From positions 263,076,954-263,140,953 of the forward strand of contig NC_081825.1 in the NCBI RefSeq assembly GCF_030867095.1: a stretch of DNA of 64,000 nucleotides. Direction: 5' to 3'. Below are positions 45,946 to 59,054 of this stretch, piece after piece. The first letter of the stretch is position 1. Every line of letters starts with the position of its first letter. A model generated the notes under the pieces. The model was not told the origin of the DNA and made no database searches. It was given only the letters and a program-made list of their open reading frames with translations. The DNA is from Alligator mississippiensis (taxonomy: Eukaryota > Chordata > Crocodylia > Alligatoridae). Made by a program: the position numbers and the translations under genes.

Positions 45946-48775
45946 CTTAACTTAAAAAAAGAAACCGACCTCATTTTTCCAGCTGTGCTTGAGAGCAAAG
46001 GATCTGCAGTGACCATGGGAAGGTGTTTGTCTGGAAAAGCATTAATCAAGAAGAGTAATGCTGACTCTGTTACAGGTTGCTTGTTTGTGGTGGGGTTTGG
46101 GAGCCAGCATTAGCTTAACATGGCTTCCGTTATCCCCTAAACAGCAAATGTGGGACAGGGTTCTGCAAACCCAATTCCATTTCCTCTTAAGGGAGATGAG
46201 GCATTATTAAAATCTCTCTCCCACCTGCCTGCGTATCTTGATTAGTCTTACACGCTGGCCTGCTTCGTCAAAATAGCAATCAGTAAATCATTTGCTGTCC
46301 AAGAAAATCAGCAACCCTCCAGCTCTCCCAAACCACAGCTAAGACCTCCACTTCAGAAGGTAGTGGGTAGGGAGTAGAAGAGCCTCCAGCAGCCCCATGC
46401 CAAAGCAAACTGCAGGTTCCAACCTTGGTGTTCAGGAACAGCAGTGGGGTGTGGGATATGATCTCACAAAATAGATCTTAGGAAATAGGAGGGTATGGCG
46501 TCTTTGACTGAACAGACTTGTGCTATTCATTTTATTGGGAGAAAAGAGTGACTATTCTGTTGGTGGATCCCCCGTTCCAAGGACCTTTCTGTGCAGGATA
46601 CACGATTTTACTGCTGCAAATCATATGTAGTTACTGGTACAAAATGCTGGTCTGTATAGCCTGTCAGGACACTAAAGCATTCTGGTTTTGCCTCTGAGCT
46701 GAGAAAGCTTTGTACCATATGCTGCCTCCTTGGTCAGTCCTTCCTGCTGACCTGGAAGGAACAGAGCTGTACTCCACTGAACTTGTACTCTTGCCACAGG
46801 TTCTGGGAACAAGTACAGTCAGTGCAGGGATGTGCAACACCAAGGGGATGGAGTGAAGGAGATGCTATTCTTGCAGCTCTCTCCTCCCTTGGATCCTGTC
46901 TCAAGCTTTCTGCTGCTGCTTTTGCCCAAGCATTAGGTTCTATTTAAACATAATGTGACTGGCCCAATAGGCATTCTCTAGTAGCCATTTCTGCCACCCT
47001 TGTTCTTGGTTGTTGTCTTTAAACAAGCAAAAAATTAAAGGGCAGGCTCTGCCATCTTCCTCCTGGCATTAGGCCCTTAAAATGGCATAAATGAGTGGGT
47101 CTTTGCTCACAGACAGAGCTCTGACAGAAGCGGGACCAGCGTGTCCCCTCAAAAGCAACCAGACAACATAGAGGGAGTACTTGAGGCCTGAGGGGATAGG
47201 CAAAGCTAGTGCTACAACATAAAGGAAGTCTTGTGTTAATGCCTCAAATACAGGCATGTGCTCTGAACACCTGGGCGTTGAGTAGTTATTTGCATTCATC
47301 TGACCTCAAGGTGGCAGCACTGCTTCTTTCAAGATTAGGATTTGTTCATTCAGGTGTGAATTTGGAGCTGTTCTAATCACCTGTACTGCAGGCTTATGGA
47401 GCAAGGACAATTTTAATTGCCCTCTTTTTCACAAACCCAAATTTGTGTTTGTCATTCTGCTGCAACAGCAGAATGACTCTGAGCCAGCAGCCAGTAAGCA
47501 CACACACACACGCACATACCTGGAGATGGTCTTGCTCAGGGTCACTCAGAGCCCTAGGTTAGTAAAGTTCCTGGAGAGGCAGGTTCTCAGCAGAATACAC
47601 CAACTGTTCATTTTAAAACACATCTGCTGTAGCAGTGCGAGTGCCTGTGAGAAACCCCAGGCCCAGGCTTGGTAGTACAAAGGCTGGGAAAGAGCCAGAT
47701 AAGTACTATATTGTTTCAACTATTAATTGAGCCTGCACATAAATTGACACCACATTTTCAGGTGCAGTTTAGGAAAAGGAGCTTTTTCCCTCCCAGAATA
47801 AGTCAAGTTGCTACAAAGACATTAAATGGTTATTGCTTTTACCAAATCCCACAGGTGTGGGATCATCAAGGAGAGGACACAAAGGGCTAAATTCACTAAA
47901 CTCAAAACTGCACAACACGTTGCTGATGTTGGGTTAACTCTACACAAAGTCATGTATGACTTATGGTTCATTTGGAGATGGAAAAAATAGAAGGTAGATT
48001 CACAGCAAGACAGCATGACAATTCCTGAGAATGGTAGCATCTCTTGGGAATCTCCAGATTCCCACCTGCCAATGCTGTGCTTTCCTGTGGGGGATTTTCC
48101 TCAGTATACCAGAAACCCTACAACCACTGTAATGTATGTACCTCTCATGTTCAACAATAAGCTGCTGTGCAGACACACCATCTGCCCACAGAAAATAGGA
48201 CAATCCTGAAAAGTAATCATCAGTATCAGGAACTGAGTCGTTTCTGAGAGCATTACTTCAGGTGAGTGTTGGAAAGCTGGGACAGTGTAGGGAAAAGTTT
48301 GCTGTGGGTACTGAAAGTACCCAAGAGCCTGGCTGATCCAGGGAAGCTCCTTTGTCTCACATTTCCACCCAGGTACTTGTGTATTATTTATTTTCTGACT
48401 TTGTGATGCCTTTGGGGATGCAGCCTGTATTCTGCAGAGTAACAATAAAGGCAGTGGCTCAAAAAGCCTCCAAAACTGCTTCCTTTTAGGGATTAAAGCA
48501 TGTGCTGGGGAATCACAGCAGCCATCAAAAATGCTATCCAATAATGCCCATGGACAACAGTCAGAAATTTAGGCTTAGGATACTGTGCACACTAACTAAG
48601 CTTTTTCATTTAGCTTCCCTCAGTGCTGTAGCCTTTCAGGGACTAAGAGGATTGCTGTGCTTGCTCTAGCCACGCTGAGGGCTCACATCCCTGCACAGGC
48701 ATCCCCAGGGTAAGGCTTAGGAGTCTCAAGCCAAGGGAAGAACAACCACATGGGTTCCAGCACTGTTATGCCATC
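45946..48775. other. Intergenic, downstream of AHSA1
   Basis: No exon or repeat that I can name was seen, apart from a short CA run near 47,498-47,512. Confidence 0.4.
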
Positions 48776-49822
48776 CACCTACCAGCTACCACATATTTTC
48801 CACCTCAGCAAGCAACCCCTGGACGGGTTGTACTCAACCTGGCAAGATGTGAGTAGTGGGGTACCCCAGGGCTCGGGCCTGCACTGTTTAACATCTTCAT
48901 CAGTGACTGGGACGACGGGGTGGAAAGCATGCTGTCCACATTTGCTGTTGACACTAAGATGTGGGGCGAGGTAGACACACTTGAAGGGAGAGAGAGGCTG
49001 CAACTAGATTTAGACAGACTACAGAAGTGGGAAGATGAGAATAGGATGGGGTTCAATGTAGACAAATGCAGGGTGCTGCACCTTAGAGGGAATCCACAGC
49101 ATATATACAGGCTGGGGAGTTCCCTCCTTGAAAGCACAGAGGCAGAGCGGGATCTTGGAGTCCTCATTGACTCCAAGATGAACATGAGCTGCCAATGCCA
49201 GACTGCAGCCAGCAAGGCCAGCCATACCTTGTCATGCATCCAAAGGTGCATCTCAAGCCAGTCCAGAGAGGTGATACTCCCCCTCTATGCGACTTTTGTC
49301 AGGCCGCAGTTGGAGTACTGTGTCCAGTACTGGGCATCACACTTCAAAAGGGATATAGCCAGCCTGGAGAGGGTTCAGAGGAGGGCCACCCGCTTGGTGA
49401 GAAGGCAGCAGGACAGGCCCTACGAGGAGAGACTGAAGGACCTGAACCTGTTCAGCCTCAGCAAGAGGAGGCTGAGGGGGGACCTGGTGGCTGCCTACAA
49501 GCTCATTGGGGGGGATGAACAGCAAATAGGCAGAGTCCTTTTCTCCCCAGCACCACCTGGGGTGACAAGGAACAATGGTAATAAGTTGATGGAGAAAAGG
49601 TTTAGGTTAGAGATCAGAAGGCAATATTTTACAGTTAGGGTGGCAAAATCGGGAACCAGCTTCCCAGGGAAGTGGTCTTCGCCTCTACCTTGGGCAAATT
49701 CAAGAGGAGGTTGGATGATCACCTGTCTGGGGTCTTGTAAACCCAGCATTCATTCCTGCCTGTGGCAGGGGGTCAGGCTAGATGATCTGTTCAGGTCCCT
49801 CCTGACCCTAGCATCCCCGTGA
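48776..49822 (+). mobile_element. CR1 LINE, 5'-truncated, reverse transcriptase remains
   Basis: A frame at 48920-49822 (300 codons) includes VDTKMWGEVDTLEGRERLQL, NRMGFNVDKCRVLHLRGNP, AERDLGVLIDSKMNMS and LYATFVRPQLEYCVQYWASH. Before it, in another frame, lies SSGVPQGSGLHCLTSS. The FADD box reads FAVD. The copy ends with a normal CR1 3' tail (AGATGATCTGTTCAGGTCCC). Confidence 0.9.
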
Positions 49823-49943
49823 ATTTTGCATTCCCGTAGTGTGAGGCAGTTTATCTGAGGCCTGTGAGCTACAATCTCTTCAAGGCTTCCTGGCATTCCC
49901 AGGCAAATCCCATTTGCTTCCTATAACTCACAGAAAATGTTAT

Positions 49944-50600
49944 AGAATCACAGAAAATTAGGTTTGAAGGGAACTCAGGAGGTCATCTAGCCCAACCCCC
50001 TGCTCAAAGCAGGCCCAGCCTCAACTATATCATCCCAATCAAAGCTTTGTCCGGGCTGGTCTTGAAAACTTCCAAGGATGGAGACTCCACAACCTTTCTG
50101 GGTAACCTGTTCCAGTGCATTACTACCCTTCAAGTGAAAATATTTTTCCTAATATCCAACCTAAATTTCCCTTGCTGCAACTTGAGACCATTGCACCTTG
50201 TTCTGTCATCTGTCACCACTAAGAACAGTAGCTCCATCCTTTCATACTCCCTACTCCTTCAGGTAGCTGAAGGCTGGAGTTAAATCTCACCTGTTTTCTC
50301 TTCTCCAAACAAAATAAGAAGCCCAGTTCCCTCAGCTTCTCCTCAGAAGTCATGTACCCCAGCCCCCTAACCATTTTCTTTGCCCTCCACTGGATTCTGT
50401 CCAATTTGTCTACATCCTTCCTGTAAGCGGGGGGAGGAGAGGGAGGGGGGCAAAACTGAACACAGTTCTCCAGATGTGGCTTCACCAGTGCTGAATAAAG
50501 GGGAATAATCATTTCCCTCAGTCTGCTGGCAATGCTCCTACTAATGAAGCCCAGCTTCTCTGCCTCTCTTCTAAAGAACTCTGCCTTTACCGTCGACATG
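49944..50600 (-). mobile_element. CR1 LINE, inverted, 5'-truncated
   Basis: The plus strand opens with AATCACAGAAAATTAGG and GGTCATCTAGCCCAACCCCC, the inverse of a CR1 3' end. The minus strand then encodes [33 protein letters not shown] and KDVDKLDRIQWRAKKMV. It lies 121 bases from the tail of the plus-strand CR1 copy. Confidence 0.88.
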
Positions 50601-51059
50601 CTGTCATAAGGAGGCCACCCTCTACCTCTGGCTGGGCATGGTTTTGGCAGGCTGGTCCCAGGGTATCAGTGTGGAAGGCCAGCACTGGAGTCAGTCAAGG
50701 AGAGTGAAGCATACTGTTTGTTAGCAGGGGGCAGGATGCTTGCACAGGGAGTCGATATGGGACGAGGTGTTCCTCACATGGCAGTTGGGGCAGAAGCCAG
50801 GGGTCCAGCCAGCAGGGCCCTGGTAGACCATAGCACCCTATGATCCTCAGACTCTTCACAGAAATGGCAGAACTGGCTAAGCTCTAGCTATGTGTTTCCA
50901 ATTTTAGTAAATGAGGCAACACTATGGGACTTGCCTACAGCAGGAGCCTGAAAGACATTGCTGCCCAAGAAGAGAAGGTGTGTTCATGCTCAGGTCGCTG
51001 GTTTAAGTCCAGCTCTAGCTGGCCCAGGGGCTCCTGGCTGACAGCTGCTGGTCCCAACT

Positions 51060-51775
51060 GCAAATGGATTGTGTGGGGTGTGCCAAACACGACCAAGGCA
51101 AGGTCTTTGATGTCACCTCAAGGTGGGACTCTAGCAACCACTTCATGCCCAGCGGGAGCTTCACGCGCTTTGCAGACTGGCACTTCCTCCACCGCCCGCC
51201 TCAACTGCCTGCCTCTGAACAGGGCCGTCCGCTACAGCCACCAGGACAAGTGCTGATGGTGCGGCTATGAGATGGAGATCCTGCCCCATGTGCTGTGTGC
51301 CTGCAAGCCGCATGCCAGAGCTTGGCAGCTCTGCCACAATGCTGTCCAGAACCGCCTGGCGAAGGTCATCCCAGCCACAGCGGGGGAGATCTCCCTGAAC
51401 CGCACTGTCCCGGGCTGCGAGAGCCAGATGCACCCAAACCTTGTCGTCACCAACGAGGAGGCCAAGAAGATCACGATTGTAGCTGTGACCATCTCCTTCG
51501 AGAACTGGCATCAAGCCTTCACTGACGCCCGGGTTCGCAAGCAGAAGCATGCCCTACTGGCCAACATCCTGAGGAACCATGGCTATGACGTGACAGTGGA
51601 TGCGCTCATCGTGGGAGCGCTCGGAACCTGGGACCCCAGCAACAAGAGCATCCTGCATGCCTGCCGCATCTCCCACTATGCCAAGCTGATATGGCGCCTC
51701 ATGGTGTCTGACACCATCCGCTGGTCCCGTGACATCTACATGAAACACATGACGGGCCAGCACCAGTAAACCAAC
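51060..51775 (+). mobile_element. R2-like LINE remnant with restriction-like endonuclease domain
   Basis: Peptides in two frames follow the C-terminal half of R2/NeSL-type LINE proteins. They are GSFTRFADWHFLH, ARLNCLPLNRAVR, a zinc knuckle region CGYEMEILPHVLCACKPH, then HNAVQNRLAKVIP, NLVVTNEEAKKITIVAVTIS, VDALIVGALGTWDPSN and RRLMV-like WRLMVSDTIRWSRDIYMKHM. A frame change near 51,190 and a TGA inside the zinc knuckle show decay. The endonuclease PD and DVT positions read PN and AVT, so it cannot be active. The 165-codon open frame at 51272-51769 is what remains. Confidence 0.8.
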
Positions 51776-52749
51776 ACCGCCAGAATGACCACCACTGGAC
51801 CGGATTCAGAGGGGACAGCCTGAACCCACCTCTGCACCTAATAGACCCTGAGAGATATCTTCAAACACGGACCACTCCATCCCACCCAACAAGGACCCCT
51901 GCAATAGGACTGTATGGACTGCATAGCCTACCCCATCTGCCACTGTGGGCTACTGTATGGGTTTGTGTGCATCTATTGTCTTTCTCTCTCAACGTTGCGA
52001 CCCCCTCTCCACCACCCCTGCACTTAGTTGGCTAACATTGTATTTTATGTAACCTAGTTGCGTTCCCTTCCTCACCCTCATCCCTCTTATGTTAGTCCCT
52101 TGCTCAGGCACTCTGTATTTCCCTTATGGCTTTGTCATTTTTGTTTCATGCCTCTTAACAGTTCCTTCATCCTTCTCACCATGGTCACTCAGCAGTAAGG
52201 CCAGGGGCTGCTTGGGCCACAGAGAAGGTGAGGGCCCTGCAGTTCATGCTGATGCCTAGTCTGCACCTGCTTCTACAGACATTTTAGAAATGGGTTCATT
52301 TAAAACAAACAGCTGTTTCTGGCCTCCAGTAACTGCCAGGAGGCTTTTTGGCAGAAGAGAGGGCTATGGCCATGCCTTACCCATAGAGAGGGCTTGTGTG
52401 TCTCTGTAAAGGAGGAGTGGAAAGGTTCCTACTTCTGTGAACATGGCTCTATGAAATCTCTTGTTCTTCTACTGGGATCTTTCTGCTTTTATTTTGCCTG
52501 GACCTGGAAGAGCCTTTAAAAACTTCAGTGGCAAACCCAAACATGTAGCATGGCCTACTCCCTATTTTTGTGGGTGAAGAAAATTCACGGGCAAGTTTTG
52601 GCACTATGCCAAAAACGTTGTGCCCCTCAAATTATGGCCACAGCAGCCCGTGGAAGTCAAGGTCTTTACACATGGGAATTAATCTAGCCTAGGTTGAGTT
52701 GGTAAATCTGAGCATTAAACCCTTGAAAATCAACTGAGGGAGGACATTC

Positions 52750-52990
52750 TTGTGAGTAAGGCACTGGACACACACTCAGGTCTGGGTTCAGATTTCAGCT
52801 CTGCCATAGATTTGCTCTGTGACTAGGGTAAAATTCCTCTACTTTCCTTCCTACATGTAAAATACCCCAAATAGAACTTCCTTCCTCCCATCCTCTCCTT
52901 ATCTAACCTATTCAGATCATGAGTTTTTGGAGCAGGGCTCTCTGACACCATTTGTATAGGACCTAGCATTATTGCCATCACACAGATTGT
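52750..52990 (+). mobile_element. MIR-type SINE remnant
   Basis: GAGTAAGGCACTGGACACAC, CTGGGTTCAGATTTCAGCTC and TGCCATAGATTTGCTCTGTG follow the tRNA-like and core parts of MIR. A tail near GGAGCAGGGCTCTC and GACCTAGCATTATTG resembles the 3' end seen in reptile copies. Confidence 0.6.
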
Positions 52991-55900
52991 AAATAGTAGC
53001 ATGTCCTGGCTTCAGTCAGTCACATATCTGCACTGCTCTTTCTGAACAACTGAACTCAAGAACCCTCTACTTCTTTGCACTTCTGGCATCCAGGCAACAA
53101 TGTATTTGATGCCACAAAAGAAGAGCGCAGTGCTCATCAGTCATCATGACAAAACATCATTCATTAAGTGAAGCCGCCTGCTCCTCCCCAGACAGGGGTC
53201 AGCCATGGCGCCAGGCAGATGTGGAGTGGAGCCACGTGCTAGAAAAGCAGATAAACCCTGACAGATGTGCAGCCAGCAAAAAGAAAAGGGAGAGAGACAA
53301 GAGAGAGAAAGCAGCTGGAAATAGCTGGGCTTGGAAATGTTCAGGACGTATGCTGATTAACAACAAGCTGCAATTCCTGGAATGTCCTGCATTACGCCCC
53401 CCCCCCCCGGGTCACTGGGTTTCGCCTGCAGAAGTTGTTGCCAGAAAACACTTCTCAAAAACTGCTTCCCAGCTCAGGTGGTTACTTCCCCATGTTCAAC
53501 ACCTCCCTACAGCAATCCTGTCATTCAAGGGCAATTCTGCACTTGGATACACCATGCCTGACCCTGTGATAAAAGCCAGGGTGGACAGCCAGAGACACAA
53601 CCACACGACACAGGGAGTTAGAATTCAGAGGTCTCACTGATACATGGCTTCCAGTTTTCTCCTTCAACTGCACCTGATTGTCTTTTCTTAAGAGATGGTT
53701 CCTCCATAGTGGCTTTGGCCTCAGTGGTCTTCTGAACCATATTGTTAATGGTGATGATATTGGGGTTGCATCTTTTAGCCAACATTCCTCCAGTGATCTC
53801 TAGATGGTCTGTAAAGATCCCTTCCCCTCCTATCCCATTCATATCCACAATGCAGTGGCAGCAGCCATGTTGCACTTGTTGCTATCAATTGTATTGCTGC
53901 GGTGCTGAAAGGCTCCATTTGTGATCAGGACATCACAGTGGAAGATTCTGTAAAAAGTCCTGCTCCAAAGGGCTGACTGAGAAGAAAGGCGAGGAGTGTA
54001 GGGAAGAGTCCCATAGCATGGTGAGATGAAGTGACCTCTCCAAGACGTCTCTTAGTTAGGCTCCCTTTTCACTGGGCCATCCTGCCTCTGTATCTGTGGC
54101 CAGTCCAAGATCTTCCCCCAACCCTCCTCAGCTAGACCAGTGCAATAGAAAGAAGATGCAAAGAAAGAAGAAATCAGAGGCTTCGGAAAGACGCCACATT
54201 ATAATAAAAAATCAAAGATCTGCCTGAGCTGACTCATCCATTGGGCTAGTGTGGTTAAGGCGTGGCAATTTCTATAGCCAGCAGCAGACAAGGAGTGATG
54301 CGACTAGCATTGCATCTACTCCCACTTGAATGACTAAGCACCATTTACAGTTTGGATGATGGGGGGCAGCCTTTGGCTGTTCTGGATAAGGGCTGGAACT
54401 CATGCCTCTGAAGTTTAGTAAGAAACTTCAGCCACTCTGCCCTGTAAATGCCAGTACCAAAATCTCCTTTAAAATCAGAGCGGGTGATCCCATTTAGTCA
54501 ACATCCAATTCAGCACAAATGAGGCTGCACCCACATCTTTGTGATCCCTGGGAGATCAAATCCCTTTGCCCTTCTGAGCCCTGTGATGTCAGAGATCAGG
54601 CAAACATGTCCGCCACGTGGTAACAAGAAAGTTTATTGGTAAGAGACATCTGTAATATCACTTCCCTTTTGGTAAAGCCTCTGCACTTAGTTCACACACA
54701 CAACATGGCTCAATAGTGCGGATCCATTCACCAGCATCACTCCCTATTTCATAAGCTACCACAGCCATCACATACAATAAATACTGTACAGGAAGAGACC
54801 AGAACATTAAAGTGTAGGGATGGGTGAACCAGCTATAATGAAACCTGCCATGATCCTTTCCCTCTTCCCAAAAATCCAAGACTTGGAGCTATGAAAAATT
54901 CAATTTGACTTTGAAAGCAATTTAAGGTGTTTTCATTTCCCCCCCTCCTTTCCCCCATGTCTGCTGGGAACAGAAGTATCACTGTACCACAGAGAAGGCT
55001 AGTCTTGTGGGACTACCAGGCCAAGAGAACAAGATTCCTCCAGGAGTGTCTGATCACCTGAAATTTGGAGTCTGCAAGGTTCAGAGTAGACTCTGAAATG
55101 CCTGCTTCATGTTACTTACGGTTCGCCCATCACTATCAAAACACAAACAATAAAGAAAAATAAAAGTCAGCAAATATGTCAGGCTCCTTATAATCCAGCA
55201 ATGGACATGGATCCAAATATGCAGCATTTAACATTATGTTGTCCCATAAAACAAAAAACTATCCAGCACTATACAGTTGAACACCACTGAACAACATCAA
55301 CAACAATACATACATTGTAAATAAAGTGCTTTATTGCAAAGTCAGAATAAAGAATTCCCCACTACACAGTTTTGTAGGAGTAAAAGATATATAGATACAT
55401 ATATCTATAGATATATATCTGTAGATATCTATATTATATAAAACACAATCGAGGTAGGGGGTGATGATAAAGTAAGTTCTTTACCAGCTTAAATAGTTGT
55501 GGCTGGATAGGATTTTTGATGGGATATAAAAATAAACACTTGCCTAAATGCCTACTCTTCTAGCAATGCTTGGCAAAGCTTCCTGGATGCATAAGGTGCT
55601 TGTGTGACAAGAGCTGTGGCTTCTTGCTTGCCAATCTCCCATTCATGCCTAAATCTTCCAAAACTTCCAAGCAGGACAGTGTAAGACCCACTCAGCTCTT
55701 AACTGGGTTTTTAAACAGGAGCTCTGTGCTGCTGAAGTTCTCACCAGGTGTCTGATAGGAACTAGGTTTGTTACAGAAATTGCTGTTTTTGTTTTTAGGC
55801 TTGTACTGTTTGACAAACTCAGTGTGAATGGGGGTGAGGGTGCTTTTAACCTGCAACAGTACTCAATAGAAGGCAAGTGTTTACTTGGAAGTCTCCTGGC

Positions 55901-58024
55901 TTAGCAAAGCTGGATGACTGACATCCTGAAGCCCTCTTCTCAGAAAGGATGCTTGCAGATACGCTGCCTGAATGTGCACCTGTTTGAAATGTAGACAAGT
56001 TTAAGAGGTGGAAATTTCTTAAACAGTAGGAGACAAACTGATCTTAAATAGCCTCTACTCATGAGAGAGTTTTTTAAAGTTGGCCAATGTCATTCAGTGT
56101 AGAAGAGGACATATAAAAAGATTATCTGTTGGCCCATGAGTGTATCCCTCCATCATTGACTGATTCCACTCAGCAGCCTGGCACATAAACAGCAACCTCT
56201 CTTCTTCCAAACTGTCCTTAGACATGGACTGCTCTTCTGCAATGGATCCATCACTCCACTGCTGTCACCTCAACCAAATATCTCATGAACAACCTCTGTC
56301 ACAAAATCCATAAGAAACCCACCAATAAATGATAGTGGGGAGAACATAGTAATACCTACATTCTCTAGAATTAGTGGTTCTCTGTTTCTACCTCCCAGTC
56401 TTCATACAGAATCTGTCACCTTAGATTGTAAGCTCTTTTCAGAAGGGGCTATGTCTGTATATGTTTTTGCAGTGCCAGCAACTTGGGGCTTCTGTACCAA
56501 TCAGCTACTGTGAGTGACAATGCACTATCATTATTAAACAATGATCACTCAGCATGTGGCAACTTGGTAAATACACACTTTGACCAGTGACAGTGCCCCA
56601 CATGCTGGTGACCCAGAACAAATTGTTCCCCAAGGAACAGAAGCAAAAAGGGTCAACAGATACAAGAGGGGCTGATAGAGAGATCCCAAAACAGCTGAAA
56701 TATTGGGTGCTCCTGAGCCCAGGAAACAGATTCCAGTCTATTTCTGCTCCTGTCACGTCTTGATCCAACCTACTATGCACTTAAGAGAAACAACATATAG
56801 CAATCAGATATAGAGACCTCTGGCCTTGGAAGGGTTCCCCCTCACTTAACCTATATTCTGCAGAAAGGCATGGACCAGTCAGCTGTGTTCAGGGTAGTCC
56901 TAGCTTACTAGTGATCCCATTATTCTTACTTTTTTTACTTGATTATCTCTTCATTTCCTCTGCCAGTTAAATTTGTTTTATTCAGGATACTCTGAACAGC
57001 TGCCTGTTGTGTTAGGCTGGTGGGTACCCCAGAAGCCACTGAGGGAAGTACCGAAGAAGTGACATTAAAGCCTACACCCTCAGCCAAAAGACTGGGAACC
57101 TTTGGTATTGGCTACAAAATATCCTTGGAGGAAGAAGCAATGGGTCAATTATATGGGAAGAGCTGGAAAACTCAGGCAAGGCTCCCACCAGTGAATGGGC
57201 ACTCCAGAAATGCCAAGAACAACCACTGAGAGGGTATGGTATCTAATTGTATAGTTCTTTGAATGTGTGTGGCTTGGTGATTAGTAGAATCCATCCACCA
57301 AGTAAATTATTGTTATGCTTGCATTCTTTCCTAGCCATACCCACTTTGGTTTAGTCAAATCTTGAGTCTCCTGGGTCCTCTGCAATGGAAATGGCACAGT
57401 TCTAGTTGCAGGGGGTGTAATGACTCAGCAGCTCCCTTCCTGACATTAGGACATGACTGTCTTTGAGGCAGGAATTAATGGTTGCTTCCACGTACAGCCA
57501 GCAGGTATGAGGGAAGGAAGGAAAGAACAAGACACACTGTACCTGGAGAGTTTTCCTTCCCATGAACCTAAGGTCAGACCTAGGAATCTACTCCTTTGTC
57601 ATGACAGATGAACTCCTCACCTTACTCTCTCTCTGACAGTGGGACAAACTATCTTTCATATTTTATTATAAAGAGGAAAGTTGTGGTTCACCCTGCTATA
57701 CTGAGCCTATACAAGATACTAAGGAACACTGAGACAGGACTTTTGAGACCCTTATCTCATGCACAGAAAGATGTGTAGGCAGATCAATGAGCCTAAAGTG
57801 AAATGACAGGGCATAACTAAACATTGCCTGCTAATTCGCTGTGGGATGGGGCAAGGCTGCCACACTTTGTGTAACTAAGTTCTTAAGGGAGCATCACAGA
57901 AAGCAGAAGACATTGCTGGGGAAGGAGATGACATTTGTGACCCTCAGTCACGAGTGGCTTATTCCCATCACCCATCAGAGTTCAGTCATCCACACAGAAC
58001 AATGGGTTCTCCAGGACAATTTAC
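52991..58024. other. Intergenic, little recognisable content
   Basis: I see a C-run at about 53,396-53,408, an AT-rich repeat at 55,385-55,443 and a possible old repeat tail near 56,420-56,480 (GATTGTAAGCTCTTTTCAG). A 164-codon open frame at 53146-53640 has no recognisable domain. Confidence 0.4.
55385..55443. repeat. AT-rich simple repeat (TATAGATA-like)
   Basis: A run of imperfect ATATCTATAG-type units of about 60 bases. Confidence 0.8.
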
Positions 58025-58215
58025 TTTTTACCATCTCGTACCATCTACACTTTTCCCAGAGCCTGACGAAGGGACTTCGATCCCAAAAGCTTGCAGAAAA
58101 GGACAATTTTCTTGCTATTTTCCAGTTGGTCTAATAAAAAGTATCATTTTGGAACCAAGAGTTCTAGTTTTTTTGCATGTCTTTTTGTCTCAGACCAACA
58201 CAGCTACCAAGTACA
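58025..58215 (-). repeat. GACGAAG/AAGCTT-class repeat, copy A
   Basis: CCTGACGAAGGGACTTCG, AAAAGCTTGCAGAAAAGG and CAGTTGGTCTAATAAAAAG appear in order, ending with CAGACCAACACAGCTACC. It is the reverse of the copy near 3705. The first 148 bases recur at 58467. Confidence 0.7.
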
Positions 58216-58466
58216 CCCCTGAAACATGGGAGATGCCAAATGTCAGTCAATTCTGGATTTTAAACTTAATTGCAGAACTACAAGGAAGTTTTTTTTTTAC
58301 CTCCCTGCCTCCCATCTGACACCTTCAGGGAAGAACTTCTACCTGATCAACACATCAAAGAGCTATTCAACACAGCTCACAAAGACTCTCATGGACCCAC
58401 AGGGACAGACTTCCATCTTCAGCTCTCTCTGTGCAAAAATGAAGTTTATTTCCTACCTATGGGGAC

Positions 58467-58614
58467 TTTTTACCTTCTTGTACCATCTACGCTTTTCCCA
58501 GAGCCTAACAAAGGGACTTTGATCCTGAAAGCTTGCAGAAAAGGACAATTTTCTTGCCATTTTCCAGTTGGTCTAATAAAAGGTATAATTTTGGAACCAA
58601 GAGTTCTAGTTTTT
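58467..58614 (-). repeat. GACGAAG/AAGCTT-class repeat, copy B
   Basis: It is a near copy of 58025-58172, with roughly nine in ten bases equal by eye. It lacks the outer part that copy A has. Confidence 0.7.
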
Positions 58615-59054
58615 GTATGCCAGGACAATGACACACTTGCTATTTTCCAAAATGACCACTAGATGCCACTACTGCCACATCTTGATCCAACCTACCACAT
58701 ATTTGTTAGTCCACAGGGTGAGTTTATGGTCAAACCTCCATGCCCTAAACTAATTCACAAAACTAGCTGCAGGATGGGCTAGTTGGATCTTCAGCAATGA
58801 AAGAACATTTCTGGTGGTGACATACAGGTCCAAAAACAGGACTGTGGGCCATGACCAAGGAATTTTTAGTAAAGGTGGCAGGGAGCTATATATATAGCCT
58901 TTGGTCTGGTCCCTCTGTTCCTTCTAGCCCCAGAAGGCTGGGAGCTGTTGAGTGAAGTCAGTGACTACCCTGCAGAGTCCTGAAGACAAACTGAGGGTCA
59001 TGACAAGCATAGAAGACAATCTCCTGCTGAGCAACTGCTGCCCATCCACAGATT

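Noticed and set aside
53396-53408. C-run as a possible structured regulatory site
   Set aside because: It is a simple homopolymer and may vary by sequencing; nothing around it supports a role.
53146-53640. 164-codon open frame on the plus strand
   Set aside because: Low-complexity and basic content with no domain, no splice or poly(A) context; probably chance.
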